DNA of 64,000 nt. It comes from Calvatia gigantea. Lineage: Eukaryota; Basidiomycota; Agaricomycetes; Agaricales; Lycoperdaceae. The translations under genes were made by a program, and so were the position numbers. Positions 47,301-59,288 of this stretch are shown here, piece by piece. The notes under the pieces were generated by a model. It was not told where the DNA came from, did no database searches, and was given only the letters and a program-made list of their open reading frames with translations. The stretch lies in contig JACAAK010000004.1 of the NCBI GenBank assembly GCA_025093985.1, positions 806,001 to 870,000 on the forward strand, read 5' to 3'. Numbering within the stretch: the stretch's first letter is position 1; every line of letters starts with the position of its first letter.

Positions 47301-49074
47301 CCGCGCGTAATAGATTAACTGGACTTGTACTCGCACGCGGAAGCCCAGCACTGCGCTATCTAACGATCCCATGTCGGCTTGGCTACCGCGTTTCCCGCTC
47401 AGTTCTATTTTACGATCGTGTTCAACGTTGCTATTCCACGCGGTGATACACGATTCCCCATTCCACCTGACAAAATCCAGGTGGTGCTCGCGGCACGTTT
47501 GAGCTTTCGGGGGTATTAAGGGACTGAAGAGGCTGGGGTGAGGGGGAGGTACTGATGTATTGGGTGTGGTGGTAAGACGGTGTGGGTTCCGGACCGTTGA
47601 TGCTGAAAAACAGGAGCGGGTGTTTGTTCCATGGTGTCGCGGGGCCAAAGGTGGCCCCATAAACTGTTGTCAGACCGCGTCTGTCGAAAGCACTCAGCCT
47701 TGGTGAACGGAAGCACCCCCCGGGGCTTGCGGGGAGCTTCTGGCGCCAGAGTTGAAATAACTTCCTCCCTCAAATGCTACTCGCTCCTGTTACATTGACA
47801 TTAGGGTCATCACCTCTGCCGTCACGTTCCCCCATTTTGCTCCTATATTTATCTCCCTGGTTGTGTTTATCGTCTTTTATGCATCTCCGGCGATACTCCG
47901 CGCTCGGATGGTATAGGTAGGGTGAGGTGGGAATGGCTGGTACGGTGAGAACCCGGATTTCGGCAGTGACGGTCGATGGGTTTTAAAAAAAACGGCCCTA
48001 GAGGTCCTGGGTGCAGTTGTCATTGACAATAAGGGTAACGCAACGACGTTGAGACATGCGAGTAGGTAATACCACGGGTGGGGGCCATAAGTCTGGTATT
48101 ACTGGGAGTAGTTGGCTGCGCAAGTTGCGTCGGTGGGTTGTAAAATATTGAAGGGGGAAAAGGGAGGGGAGTTTTTGGGACTGTTTGACATAGATGCGGC
48201 ACCGGTGTAAGCGGTCAGTGTTCGAAGCTTCAACGGAGGGTAGAAGACATACCGAAAGTAACCTGGACACCCCATCCTCGACTCGCAACGTCCAAATCCA
48301 ACTTCGTTAGATGATAGATCCTGACCAGCTTATTTATATTTCCCCCCTGTCACTAATCTGACTACCCATGCATGGTGATACCACTATCACACCTCTACCC
48401 AAACGCCTGGTCCCCACACCCCACGCCCTCGGTCCTTTCAACCGCGGAAGATAAGGAACACAATGCCTCATGGACGATTCTCTGGGTCCAGCTACTGTAA
48501 TTATGCTCGACTGCGGAGAAGATGGGCGATAGCCGGTTACAAATGGCCCTACAGTTATATCGTGATTGTGTATATGTGGTCGTTGTGAAATTCGCGTGCG
48601 TAATGTGTCGGGAGTAATGTTGGTGGTACAGTGGTTGAGACGGTACTTGTTGGGAAGAAAGAGTAAGTACGACAATTTATGGTCCAACGAACGGGAACCC
48701 AAGGAGCCAGAGAGGAGGGTGCCTTCATCGTTTGTAATCTCGTCCCATCCGGAAATACCAGTGGTGTTCATAGATCATCTAATATGCCTTATAAGGTGAG
48801 GCCCTTCATTCCTGTCTTCTCCAGCTGGGTGGGCAACCTGCTCAGGTGGTATATGGCGACTCGCGCACCAACCGAGCCCAGGTAGGGTCACGATTGATGA
48901 GAGTCGAGTAGAGAAGGAAGACAATGTGAGGAGGTGGCTATCTGGTGATACACAGTGTGAGGCTGGGTCGTTTGTGAAGTTGTCCCATACTGCCTAACCG
49001 ACTCAAACTTCATTCTTTTGCTAGTTGCATTCTCTACTCCTGACCGCTGACGGAGGTGTCCAATGAATCAGACA
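47300..49074. repeat. NACHT-upstream repeat module, copy 1 (left part)
   Basis: Positions about 48300-49020 are nearly identical to about 55805-56530, for example CCAGCTACTGTAATTATGCT at 48489 and 55991. A more diverged relative is at about 60640-61400. The part 47400-48290 is related to about 59860-60640 (shared GACAAAATCC at 47468 and 59927). In the 56-kb copy this module lies directly upstream of the intact NACHT gene. Here it continues across the Tc1 element and ends in an orphan first-exon region. Confidence 0.8.
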
Positions 49075-49076
49075 TA

Positions 49077-50681
49077 CAGTAAGGGACAAAACCCTTCCAA
49101 TGATTTTGACTTTTTCATGAAATCTCAAATAACTCAGCAACCAGTAAAGGTATCCACTTCAGAATTTAAATGTAGGTAGTCTTGTATCTTATCTACAAAT
49201 AGGTATAAACAGCATTATGTAATATTAAGTTCCTGTGGTGATATGAATTAATCAACATTATGAGTCCATTGGAAGGGTTTTGTCCCTCTGTCTGAAACTA
49301 CACAAAATCAGTTCTCTAGTACTTTGTATAGCCCCCTTTGGCCTGTAAAACAGCCTGAACCCTCCTAGGCATACTCTCTATCAAATTCTGACACACTAAT
49401 GCAGGAATTTTGCCCCATTCTATATCCACCCTTTCTCTGAGTTCAGTTATGCTGGAAGGGTAGTTTTCATACTCTTCTAGCCTGTTTTTGACATAAGTCC
49501 AGAGCTGTTCAATGGGATTAAGGTCTGGGGACTGTGGTGGCCACTCCATAACCTTTAAACCACTGTTTTCAAGCCACATTTTTGCTTTTTTGCTTGTGTG
49601 TTTGGGGTCATTGTCCTGTTGGAAAAGGACTTGCCACTTCTTCTTCCTGTATTTCTTGAGACTTTGGTAAAGTTTGTCATCCAAAATGCAAACATAAAGG
49701 TCACCATCCATGGTACCTTCAATGTGGTGTATATGGCCAGGCCCCTGCCATAGCATGCACCCCCATATCATGCAAGAACCTCCTCCAAACTTGACAGTTC
49801 CATTCACCAGCCTGTCACTAAGCCCCTCTCCTGCTGTTTTCCACACCCAATGCCTTCCATCTGACCCCATCTGATTGATTTTAGTCTCATCTGTCCAAAC
49901 TACCTACTTCCAGTCCTCCACAGTCCAGTTTGCATATGTTTTTGCAAACACCAGCCTCTTCTGCTTGTGAACCCTAGTGAGTAAAGGCCATTTTCTCTTC
50001 ACTACAGCCTTCATCCCTGCCCTTTTGAGTGTCCTTTGAATTGTTTTGGATGAAACAGGTTGGTTGGTAACATTTTGGAGGGCCTTTGTGACCTGAGAGG
50101 CATTATTGGCCTTGCAAGAGGTGAGAAGTCAAATGGCATATTTGGTATCAGAGGGGAAAAGCTTGCTTGGACAGCCACCAGTGGATTTGGAAATTGTTGG
50201 CCTATGTTTAGAGCGAACTCTAGAGATAGTACTGAGGGAATAACCAGTAGTGGAAGCAATTTGGGTAGCAGTATGTCCTTTGTCAAGGAGAAAGAGGATA
50301 TGATCAATCTGAGAAGAAGAGAGAGGTTTCATGTCAACAGAAGATAAGTTATTGGGTTACTTTGGCCTGGAGAAGTAAGCTTTCATCTTTATACACAATC
50401 TACTCTCATCATATGATTTTATTTGAATTTGTTTGAGAGCAGTAAACAGAGTTATGTGCCTGGAGAAGATGAGGGACAAAACCCTTCCAATGCACTCATA
50501 ATATTCAATAATTCATATCTCCATAGAAACAAAGTATAATATAAAATGCTTAAACATATTTGTAGATAAGAAGCATGACTACCTTCATTTAAAATTTGAA
50601 ATGAATTGGCTTAGTGGTTGCTGAGTTATTTGAGATTTCATGAAAAAGTCAAAATCATTGGAAGGGTTTTGTCCCTTACTG
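49077..50681 (-). mobile_element. Tc1/mariner transposon, 1605 bp
   Basis: The ends CAGTAAGGGACAAAACCCTT (49077 on) and its reverse complement (to 50681) form long terminal inverted repeats of at least 60 bp. TA flanks the element at 49075-49076 and 50682-50683. The 21-bp core AGGGACAAAACCCTTCCAATG (one base beyond twenty) occurs at each end. It also occurs in inverted orientation about 185 bp further in, at 49267-49287 and 50472-50492. The element is inserted into the NACHT-upstream module. Confidence 0.93.
49316..50332 (-). pseudogene. Tc1-type DD34E transposase with two nonsense codons
   Basis: One frame of 339 codons runs from ATG 50332 to the stop at 49316. The N-terminus is a helix-turn-helix (SSSQIDHILFLLDKGHTATQ, IASTTGYSLSTISRVRS). 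The catalytic core has D in VWTDET, D in LFQQDNDPKHTS and E in SPDLNPIEQLW. The last two are separated by 34 residues, the Tc1 signature. The frame is broken by TGA at 50129-50131 (likely from CGA) and TAG at 49904-49906, where relatives have the TGG of a WKxVVW motif. It would need only two base changes to read through, so the inactivation looks young. Confidence 0.93.
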
Positions 50682-51200
50682 TAGATCTTGAGGAATAAAT
50701 GAGTGGTGTGGCGGAGTCAGAATTCAAGGGAGCTTTTGTCGGAGGAAGAAGAGGGTGACTGAGATTGAGCATGTTGTCCTAGCGAAGTGAGTAGACATGA
50801 GTAAGGGGACCTGGTAGCCATCGGGAAGCAGGATCAGCGAGGTGATGTTCTTCCCGGTGCAAGTGCCACGTGACAGTGACACACTCCCATCTCCTCCCTG
50901 ACGGCATCCCATTGTCCCTCTGCTGTATGGCCTATGTAATCATTGGATTCTACGTCTGCTATGCTTTGACGCCCGAATCAACGCCTGTAGGAGGACGCGA
51001 CTGCGCGGTTTCTTCCTGTAACTCCACCACCAGTCTTACGCTATGGAGTGTCCAATTAGGAGTATGACCTTGTAATCCAGAGCGAAGAGCTGAGGAACAG
51101 ACGATGGCTATGGCGACTACAGATCCCAGAAAAACTAAACATCAATTTTATAGTATGTGCTCTCACCTGGGGAACTTGCGAACACGCTGAAGGCGCCAGT
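50682..51200 (+). pseudogene. Orphan first-exon region of a NACHT gene
   Basis: Past the Tc1 element the NACHT-upstream similarity resumes. GTTTCTTCCTGTAACTCCAC (51009) matches 56608, and CCAGAGCGAAGAGCTGAGGA (51076) matches the second-exon start at 56909. GATCCCAGAAAAACTAAACA (51123) also matches NACHT copy 1. The NACHT exon itself is missing after about 51180, and unrelated sequence follows. This is a 5' relic only. Confidence 0.72.
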
Positions 51201-52100
51201 CTCCCACTGACGCCGACGCCATCATCGATCGCTGGCTCGCTCCTATCTTCATGGACTTCCACTGAGTTGAATTCTGAGTCACCGACATTGCTGTGCAACA
51301 GTTGGTACCTGGATCCCCTTGTCTTTAGTACTTGGTATGTGTATCCTCTGCAAACCTTCCCAACTGGCGCCACTACCATTCTCCCGTAACCCATCCACTC
51401 TAACCCAGGTACCGGCCTCTTCTGCCTCAACATCGACAGCTTCATCGCGTTCGTATGAACCACCAATGCATCACGTTTGGTCTCCCCGCCTCTAATTCCG
51501 ATGGTGAAGCCAAATCATACGCCCAAAAGCAAAAAGATGCTACCCTTCGAACCCTACCCCTGCGGGTCCCCGCTTGCCCTCATTTTTGCTAGGCCTGTCC
51601 CTACGTGCGCCCTCCGTATATTCCCCGTTACTGATGTCACTGACATCTCCAACCCATGCATTCCCCCCTCCAGCAGCCGCCAGCTTCAGCGCGTTCACCT
51701 AAACCCTCAAGTTCAATCCTCTCGCCTCCGACTCTGACGGTGAAACCGAACCATGCACTCAGGACCAACAAGGAACTGATTCCCGCACCCTCTTGTGCGT
51801 TCGTTTCGCGTTCTATTGCAATCGGGAGGGCTCAGATTGCTATTGTACCTCCTCACCCACCAGAGTGTTAGCTTTATGGGTCGCGTGAATGATATTCGGT
51901 TTTCAAGAAACATCCCACACCAATCCCCACTCCTGCCTTGAGTTCAGATTCCATTTCATTTCAAGTACCACCCCCAACTCGGACCCTATATTCTCACAGT
52001 GTCGTCTCCGTGAACCTCTAGATCGATTTCCTCTGGCTACAAGGGTCGTGCGGTAGTGAACCAGAGGCGGAGGGGGAGATACGGAGAGCAAGAGGGTGAT
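51200..52100. other. Unassigned; internal diverged repeat
   Basis: Two related stretches occur about 245 bp apart. TTCCGATGGTGAAGCCAAAT (51497) and CTCTGACGGTGAAACCGAAC (51735) are each preceded by serine/proline-rich frames. They could be the remains of a coding repeat, but stops interrupt and no family is recognised. Confidence 0.35.
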
Positions 52101-52109
52101 AACATAGGT

Positions 52110-52690
52110 GATTAGTCACTACAGCTCGTGTTTGTCGTTCCTGCACCAGTTATCATACCAGCACATATCACAAACACGTTGCCTAATGCTACGACCCAGA
52201 CACTGGTAGGTGGCGGTGGTGGAGCGGTATGTGGGTTATAGAACCCTCAATTTCATTGCCATTGCTAATATGTCACTTTAGTCCACGTCCCCGCATCCCT
52301 CGTCGGTCTCCGCCTGGTCTCCACAAAGGGTGTAGGACTGTTCCCTCTTCCCCTCTCCGACATACCCAAGGTCCTGTGGGCAACACTTTGGACATTCTTC
52401 CTCGATACCGAGACTACGCTTAAGACCTACTTTTAAACAGCCGAACTGGCCAACCCAAGTGCGTGGTCACGTCTATCCGCTTCTCCTTCGACGCTTCCCC
52501 TATCCACGATGTCGACAATATCCGCAATACAATATCCGGCCTCACCAAGTATGTCGTTACCTCCTTGCACGGCGCATTTGTATACCCAAGAAACGACGTT
52601 ACACCCAAGCTCCCGAGTTCTACCAACAAGTATCAGATCGCCTATTACAAAAGCTACGTCGAGCCTGGCCTTTCACGATACAACTAGGAG
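52110..52690 (+). other. Possible exons of an unidentified gene
   Basis: After an acceptor-like CACTTTAG at about 52281, a frame reads HVPASLVGLRLVSTKGVGLF then PLPLSDIPKVLWATLWTFFL (to about 52420). A second stretch, about 52470-52687, reads TSIRFSFDASPIHDVDNIRN, TISGLTKYVVTSLHGAFVYP and ends YVEPGLSRYN with a stop. The composition looks protein-like, but the two stretches are not clearly in phase and no start was found. The family is unknown. Confidence 0.35.
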
Positions 52691-53073
52691 AGTAGTTATG
52701 ATAGGATACCCCAACCTAATAGTGTCTTCAAATCTAATCACAATATTTTGATGCCTGCTGGTTCCACTCGAACTTTGAATTAAGCTGGTTTTCTCCGAGC
52801 TAAAGCCACGCATACCCCACCCCCCTCTCTCTCGACAATGGTCCGAGCCAACAACATATATAACTGTTGAATCTGTTTCGACATTTGTCCCAATGTGAGG
52901 TATACTGGTGTTCACTGTGCCGACGAGTCTACGCAACACCGGTCATATCAATGTTGTATCTACTTTCGAAATGTATAGAGTACATGGTAGTGGGGAAGAG
53001 GAACTAAAAATTAGGTGGAAGTGGTAGAAGAAATTCTACCTGTGGTGGCCATGCTTCTCCTTGTCCCGAGTAC

Positions 53074-55359
53074 TCACAAGTCCTCCCACTTGGGCCATGA
53101 GCCAAAATCCTCCTCTCGAAATCTCTTCTCTCCCTCCACCAAGTCGATTGCACGGAACGAACGATAATATTGCAACTTGTGGTTGATCTCCCAATACCAA
53201 AAGACTGACTTCTCACCATGTCCCACATGATACAATACAGACTCGACACCTTCCCGGAATTTGTTGTGAAAGAGAAACTTCATCCTGGAAGTCAAGTTGG
53301 GGTGGTATCGTCGGATAATATCTGCTCGCTCCTGCTGCTTGACCATCTTCAAAATGTATGGTCAAAATTAGGGTGGCCATATATCAAAGTGAAGATATTT
53401 ACCAATTTGAATTTGACTACATTAAATTTGGAAAATTCATTGCGTGAAATATAATCAATGCAAATTCCCGGAGACTCCTTTCTCTGGGATTCACAACCCC
53501 AGATCGGGCGACGACACGGAGAACTGGCAGTGTCAATATTTGTGTAGACGTGCAGGTACTTGCGAAAATCACGGTCAGCATCCATTCCTCTGGCTACTGG
53601 AGGTGCAGAAAAACAGTCTGGGTCTTCACTACCAACCAGAATATAGACATAGGCTTTGAGGATTGAGTTGACCAATTCATTTGTGTACGGATAGGAAAGA
53701 GAGGCTGCCGAATCAGGTACACCAGGTGCAAGAACCAACTCTAGGGACATAAGGGTCAGGAGCAGGGGTAAAAGAGGCGCGTTGGTGTAAACCCACCTGA
53801 GTAACGCCAGCAAAAGCTTCGATCATAGTCAAGATGAATTTTGACAAAGTGTTTTGCTAGTGCTTCTGAGGCCTTGACACAATAGCTACCCGAGCGCATT
53901 GAGTCAAGAAGGAAGTCATAGAAGGACGCGTGATAGAAGCCGATCCACCCTCCGAGGTGATAACGAACTTGTGGGTCAAGTTCTCGAAGGACACCTTGGC
54001 TGGCCTGCGTATATGCACAGCTGATGTCAATGGTAGGATCAAGCTTGAGGTCTTCGCCTGGGTTCACAAAATGGATTACGGTGCCCACATGGTTACATAG
54101 GGTTTCAAAATCTTCTTTAGACAGACCCAGGAGGTTGGCGGTGAGTATTGCACTCGAAGTCCAACGTTGGCACATGAGAGCAAGTAGTAAGTGGATGGAT
54201 GGAAAGGTTTCTGTAAGGATGCGTTGCAAGATCAACTTGTAGAATGCGTCCAGCTCGGCAAACAGTGCATCAGTGCTGCTACCAGCACGAGAGTGACGAT
54301 CCAAAACGACATTGATAATTGCATGTAAACGCTTCTGAGGGCTGAATGAATCTGGACGACTGACGAATCGAATGATTGTTGTTGCGTAGATGAATGACCC
54401 GCCTGCAGCGCTAACAACTATCTCCATATCTTCCGCGGAGGGCCACGGAGTCTGTGTTGAAGTGTTGTGATGTGGGAGGATGTTATCGAAAGCATTCCTG
54501 AAATACAGCTCAATCTCTCCATCAGCGTCCCTTGAGATGGGGAGTATCGTCTTGTAGCAATGGAAAGATACACTGGTTCTGGAGAGCATGGTCTCAATAT
54601 GAGGCTCCGGGCGACTGAAAAAGGCCCAGCGCAAGGGAATGACACCATCAGACGCAGCTGAGGCAACGATACGGATAATCTCGCATTGGGCATCCGTCCC
54701 CTCACATTCGTCGAGCCCATCAACGAATACTTGGACCCTCTTCCGAATGCCGTTGCCACTTTCCTCCAGTTCTCGTAGGGGTTCATCGATCAGATATTGA
54801 AACTGGAACTGCATCGCCTTGCCAACAAGGGTCTTGTCACGACGAATCTTCCTATCGATGAGGTCACAGTAGGCAGGATGAACGGTCGAGAGTTGATATG
54901 CGATGGAGGGAAACAATTTCTCCGGTTTACATTGTCCACTGATTGAGAAGAAGAACGCAGCACCGAGCGCTCCCTTTTTCTGGAGTTCCTCAGCACATGT
55001 CTGAGCAATGGCAGATTTTCCGACTCCAGCAGGGCCTCTCATCCAGAATATCGGGAGAGGGGTGTCGCCGAGGGGAGGGGTAGCCCGGCGTATGATATCT
55101 TCAATGTATTGCTCGCGTGTTCCGGGAAAACATCGAGGCGGGTATGCACGAGCGGAGGAATCATGTGCGGCTTCAGGAGCGGATGCTTCACGTAGGATAT
55201 CAATGCCTAGTCCGGGATTAGTTCGTCGGCTCGCCCATGTTGACCAAGCGTACCAGTTGGGCCGCTGAGGTAGGGATTGTTGTTGTTGGTGATGGTAGTG
55301 GTTGCCGTAAGTTGGCCACCATTGACCTCAACCCCTTGGGCGTTGGTGAAGAGTGACAT
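53074..55359 (-). CDS. NACHT-domain STAND NTPase B, intact
   Basis: STAND NTPases act as signal-responsive switches, and in fungi many are linked to non-self recognition. Four exons have consistent phases: 55254-55359, 53797-55206, 53403-53740 and 53074-53346, giving 708 residues. The N-terminus MSLFTNAQGVEVNGGQ resembles the common basidiomycete NACHT leader. Then come CFPGTREQYIEDII, Walker A MRGPAGVGKSAIAQ, FFFSISGQCKPEKLFPSIAY, Walker B VQVFVDGLDECEGTDAQ, and sensor-like WAFFSRPEPHIE. The winged-helix-like part ends IGFYHASFYDFLLDS. After the NACHT part, exons 3 and 4 add about 200 residues (MDADRDFRKYLHVY, MKFLFHNKFREGVESVLYHV) that I cannot assign. No WD40, ankyrin or TPR repeats are visible. 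Confidence 0.85.
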
Positions 55360-55559
55360 TGTATAGACCCAGTAATTGCGAGGGGGATCGTCGAAGGGAG
55401 TCGTTCAATGTAGGAACAGATGGCGTTGGGAGAAGAAGGAACGAAGCACGGGCAATGTGGGTGGCTGTGTGAACTAGAGCCTGAGGATGAGCATAAGCCC
55501 CCCACGAGGCAAGGCAGTGCTCTAGATCTTCAGTGTTACGTTACAATATGACGAGGAAG

Positions 55560-56660
55560 GCGCCCAATGGCCATGGTTGCGGTAGTGCAGGGCAGAACTT
55601 GAATTTCTGGGCGTCATTAGGATAAGCAGAGTCACAGACGAGAGTTATCATCTTGAAGTCTAGCGGCGAACCCTCCAACACATCGTAAGTGTTGCCAACA
55701 TTCTGTGTCTGGTGGACACATTATGGGTCAGCTCACCAGAGAAGGATTCATGCACATGCCCGACCTCCCTTAACGGTGTGGTGAGGAGGCGAACGTCCCA
55801 ATCCAACTTCGTAAGATGATAGATCCCGACCAGCCTATTTATATTTCCCCCCTGCCACTTATGACTACCCATGCATGGTGATACCACTATCACACCTCTA
55901 CCCAAACGCCTGGTCCCCACACCCCACGCCCTCGGTCCTTTCAACCGCGGAAGATAGGGAACACAATGCCTCATGGACGATTCTCTGGGTCCAGCTACTG
56001 TAATTATGCTCGACTGCGGAGAAGATGGGCGATAGCCGATTACAAATGGCCCTATAGTTATATCGTGATCGTGTATATGTGGTCGTTGTGGAATTCGCGT
56101 GCGTGATGTGTCGGGAGTAATGTTGGTGGTACAGTGGTTGAGACGGTACTTGTTGGGAAGAAAGAGTAAGTACGACAATTTATGGTCCAACGAACGGGAA
56201 CCCAAGGAGCCAGGGAGGAGGGTGCCTTCATCGTTTGTGATCTCGTCCCATCCAGAAATACCAGTGGTGTTCGTAGATCATCTAATATGCCTTATAAGGT
56301 GAGGCCCTTCGTTCCTGTCTTCTCCAGCTGGGTGGGCAACCTGCTCAGGTGGTATATGGCGACTCGCGCACCAACCGAGTCCAGGTAGGGTCACTATTGT
56401 TGATGGGAGTCAAGTAGAGAAGGAGGACTATGTGAGAAGGTGGCTATCTGGCGATACACAGTGTGAGGCTGGGTTGTTTGTAAAGTTGTCCATACTGCCT
56501 AACCGACTCAAACTTCATTCTTTTGCCAGTTGCGTCATACTGTGTATTTCGGCGTCTGAATCAACACGTGTAGGGGAACCATAGGGCGTGCAACACAGCT
56601 GTGCAGTTTCTTCCTGTAACTCGACCGCCAGTTTCTCGTTGTGGGGTCAGCCTTCCTGGC
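55560..56660. repeat. NACHT-upstream repeat module, copy 2
   Basis: About 55805-56530 is nearly identical to 48300-49020. The module runs straight into the start of the intact NACHT gene at 56661, so it probably contains that gene's promoter. Polypyrimidine TTTATATTTCCCCCCTG (55838) is shared with 48330. Confidence 0.75.
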
Positions 56661-59288
56661 ATGGGGCTTACTCTTCTCGCCATAATTTTGCTCATTTACT
56701 GTTTTCACTCTTCCTTGCGACCCGCTCGGGAGGGGGATTCTGCTCGTTCAGCTCATCTGCCGGTGTCCGATCATGGTGGTCACGAACCAGACGAAACCAA
56801 ACCGGACCCGACACCCCTGGATGCCAACGAGGATACCCCGCCGCCCTCAACTGACTCATCCAGTAAGTACCCTCCTGTAATACGCGATGGGGAATATGAC
56901 CCTGTAATTCAGAGCGGGGAGCCGAGGAACAGGCCACTGCCCTGGCGGCTGCAGATCCCGAAAATGCTCAACAAGGTCCGTGCTCTCACCTTGAGGACCT
57001 CATGAACCCGCTGACAACGTGAAGCATCAGGCCAAACCTTCATGAATGCAGGCGGATCCCTCAACAACCCCCACGACTTCGTTTTCTACCAGTCAGTTGT
57101 GAATAATGTTAACGAAGCCGAGGAGAAAGGTATGCGAATCTTTAGCGCTCATAACCTCATTTAATAATTCTAAAACTAGTCTTGCGGTGGCTCGCCAAAT
57201 TCGCCATGTCCGGTGCCGAATTCGACGCCAGGGGTCACGTCCCTGGTTGTCATCCTGGCACCCGAATTATGATTCTGGAGACACTCCAGCGCTGGATCAG
57301 TGACCTCCAGCACGCCCGCCGGATTCTGTGGTTGCATGGACCTGCTGGTGTCGGAAAATCGGCAATCCTTCAAAGTCTGGCAGAACGATTGTCAGAGACC
57401 TCAAACCTGGGTGCAACTTTCTTCTTCTCCAGGCCGAACGGCCGCAACAATCCCGACTTTGTCATTTCCACCATCACTTATCAACTGGCCGTCAGGATCC
57501 CGCCGTACAAGGAATACGTCAAGCGGATCATGATCAAGGATCCCAAGATGTTGGAGAAGGACATGGAGCGCCAGTTCGAGGCGTTTATCGTTGAACCCTT
57601 TACCAAGCTGAAATTGACGGAGGATGGTCGCAGATGGACAATCTTACTGGATGGGCTTGATGAATGCGACGGAGAGAACGCACAGGTTCTCATTGTCAGG
57701 CTCATCAGCCGCTTCACCCGCCAACATCCTACAACCCAACTCGTCTGGGTCATCGCGAGTCGTCCTGAGGTGCATCTACAGGTTACTTTCGATTCCGAGA
57801 AGGTCGGTGGCTCCTTCGAGGACCATGAAGTACTCCCAAACTCGGATGATGCATGCCGCGATGTAGAGACGTTCTTGCGTGACAGATTCAGGGAGATACA
57901 CCAGAATTACAAGGATCTTATGCCTGTGGGTGTGCCTTGGCCCGCAGAGCAGGATATCACCGGGGTTTCCAAGACATCATCGGGGCTCTTTGCCCTCGCA
58001 ACGACGATAGTCCACTACGTTGATGACCGAGACGCCTGCGATCCAATCTCCCAGTTGGCCACTGTTTTGTCCCTCACTGAGCGCCTCAAGCCAGGTTCTC
58101 TCTTGTCACTTTGCACGTTATATTCTACGATCCTAGCCGGAGTCCCTAAAACCATGTCATCGCTTCTCAAATTGATGTTGCGGTTTTACATTCGTTGGGG
58201 GGGGTTGGGCAACACCGATATCGTTGACGATGACGTTCCACTTGTGCTTTTCGCCACGATGTTCGGTTTCCAACAGCATGTTGTGTACGGAGCACTTCGA
58301 AAGCTTCATTCAGTGATCAAGGTACCCCCCCTCAGGGAGTCCGGTCATCGGGGGATTAGATTTCATCACGCTTCATTCCCCGATTACCTGGAGACACTGG
58401 AGAATTTTGCACTTGATGTTGATATGGAGGCGAAAATATGGTGGGGTTTTTTTGTATTTATGTGTGAAGGAAATTCATCTGGTAAGATCATCAACTCTGC
58501 TTCCCCTGATTTAAATCTGACCTAACTAGTGTACCAAGATACCATTTCTAATGGGCGCCCTCCGGTCCCATTGTCTTGGGATGTAGAGCTTGCAAATCAC
58601 GCCCTTGATATAATGTGGGGGCACGGACTTGTCTTCGTTCTCCACGCCCTATCGCCTAATTACTTCAATTGCCCCCACCCATTCTTGAGTGCAATGGAAT
58701 TACAGGACGCCCTTGCGAAGATTGATTTTAGCACACTGGTTTTCCGTAAGTACCATCTGGTCGTTTCCTGGAACCTTTTTAGGCTCTTCAAGTGGTTGAG
58801 TAGCGCTGTGAGTCTTCCTCGGTAGTCTGATACTGTTCACTGACAAATTGATTGTAATAGGCCCCGTCCGAACTGTTGCGGTTAGACATAGTGAAAAAGA
58901 TTTCTATGAGGGACCTAGATTTCACTTGTATTCCAGAGGCAAAACTCAGTCACGAGATTCCATATGTTCGGAATAAAGAAGGTAGACTGAGATTTCCTGG
59001 GATCGGAGATTACACCTATGCATCCCCTCAGGTTGGTCATGAGTCCTTCTTTCGATGGCACTGGCTGAACTTCAACAGTGTCCCCATCAAGCTTGGGATG
59101 GTCATTTGCTCCCAATTGAGGAGCTGGTTGCTAAGTTAGACACGCTTCGCAGTGGGAACCCGATGATGGATGCTCTGGTGGTTGGGAAGGGACCATCCAA
59201 AAGATGCGTGTTTGTATGTACTCTGAGTCCGCCTGCGGATGACAATGCGGAGTCGGGTTTGTTTTACTATGTGCCATATTGTCAATAG
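56661..59288 (+). CDS. NACHT-domain STAND NTPase A with N-terminal membrane helix
   Basis: Seven exons have consistent phases: 56661-56862, 56913-56975, 57025-57129, 57180-58481, 58530-58807, 58861-59031 and 59079-59288. They give 776 residues. It begins MGLTLLAIILLIYCF, a likely membrane anchor, then an acidic proline-rich linker (DETKPDPTPLDANEDTPPPS). Next is FMNAGGSLNNPHDFVFYQ, then GCHPGTR, Walker A WLHGPAGVGKSAILQS, FFFSRPNGRNNPDFVISTI, Walker B ILLDGLDECDGENAQ and VWVIASRPEVHLQ. The NACHT part ends FHHASFPDYLE. The C-terminal ~250 residues (RPPVPLSWD, LDIVKKISMRDLDFTCIPE, LPIEELVAKLDTL, FYYVPYCQ) are shared with the disrupted copy at 36-39 kb and match no repeat family I recognise. The start choice rests on the helix and on exon phase; an upstream in-frame ATG exists at 56601. 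Confidence 0.87.

Noticed and set aside
48334..48771. 145-codon minus-strand open frame in the NACHT-upstream module, also open in the copy at 55.7-56.2 kb and with similar residues in the copy at 60.6-61.2 kb
   Set aside because: I compared 44 gap-free codons (TRI...PRESS region) between the first and third copies. Differences at codon positions 1, 2 and 3 were 15, 9 and 11. There is no excess at third positions, so no sign of protein constraint.
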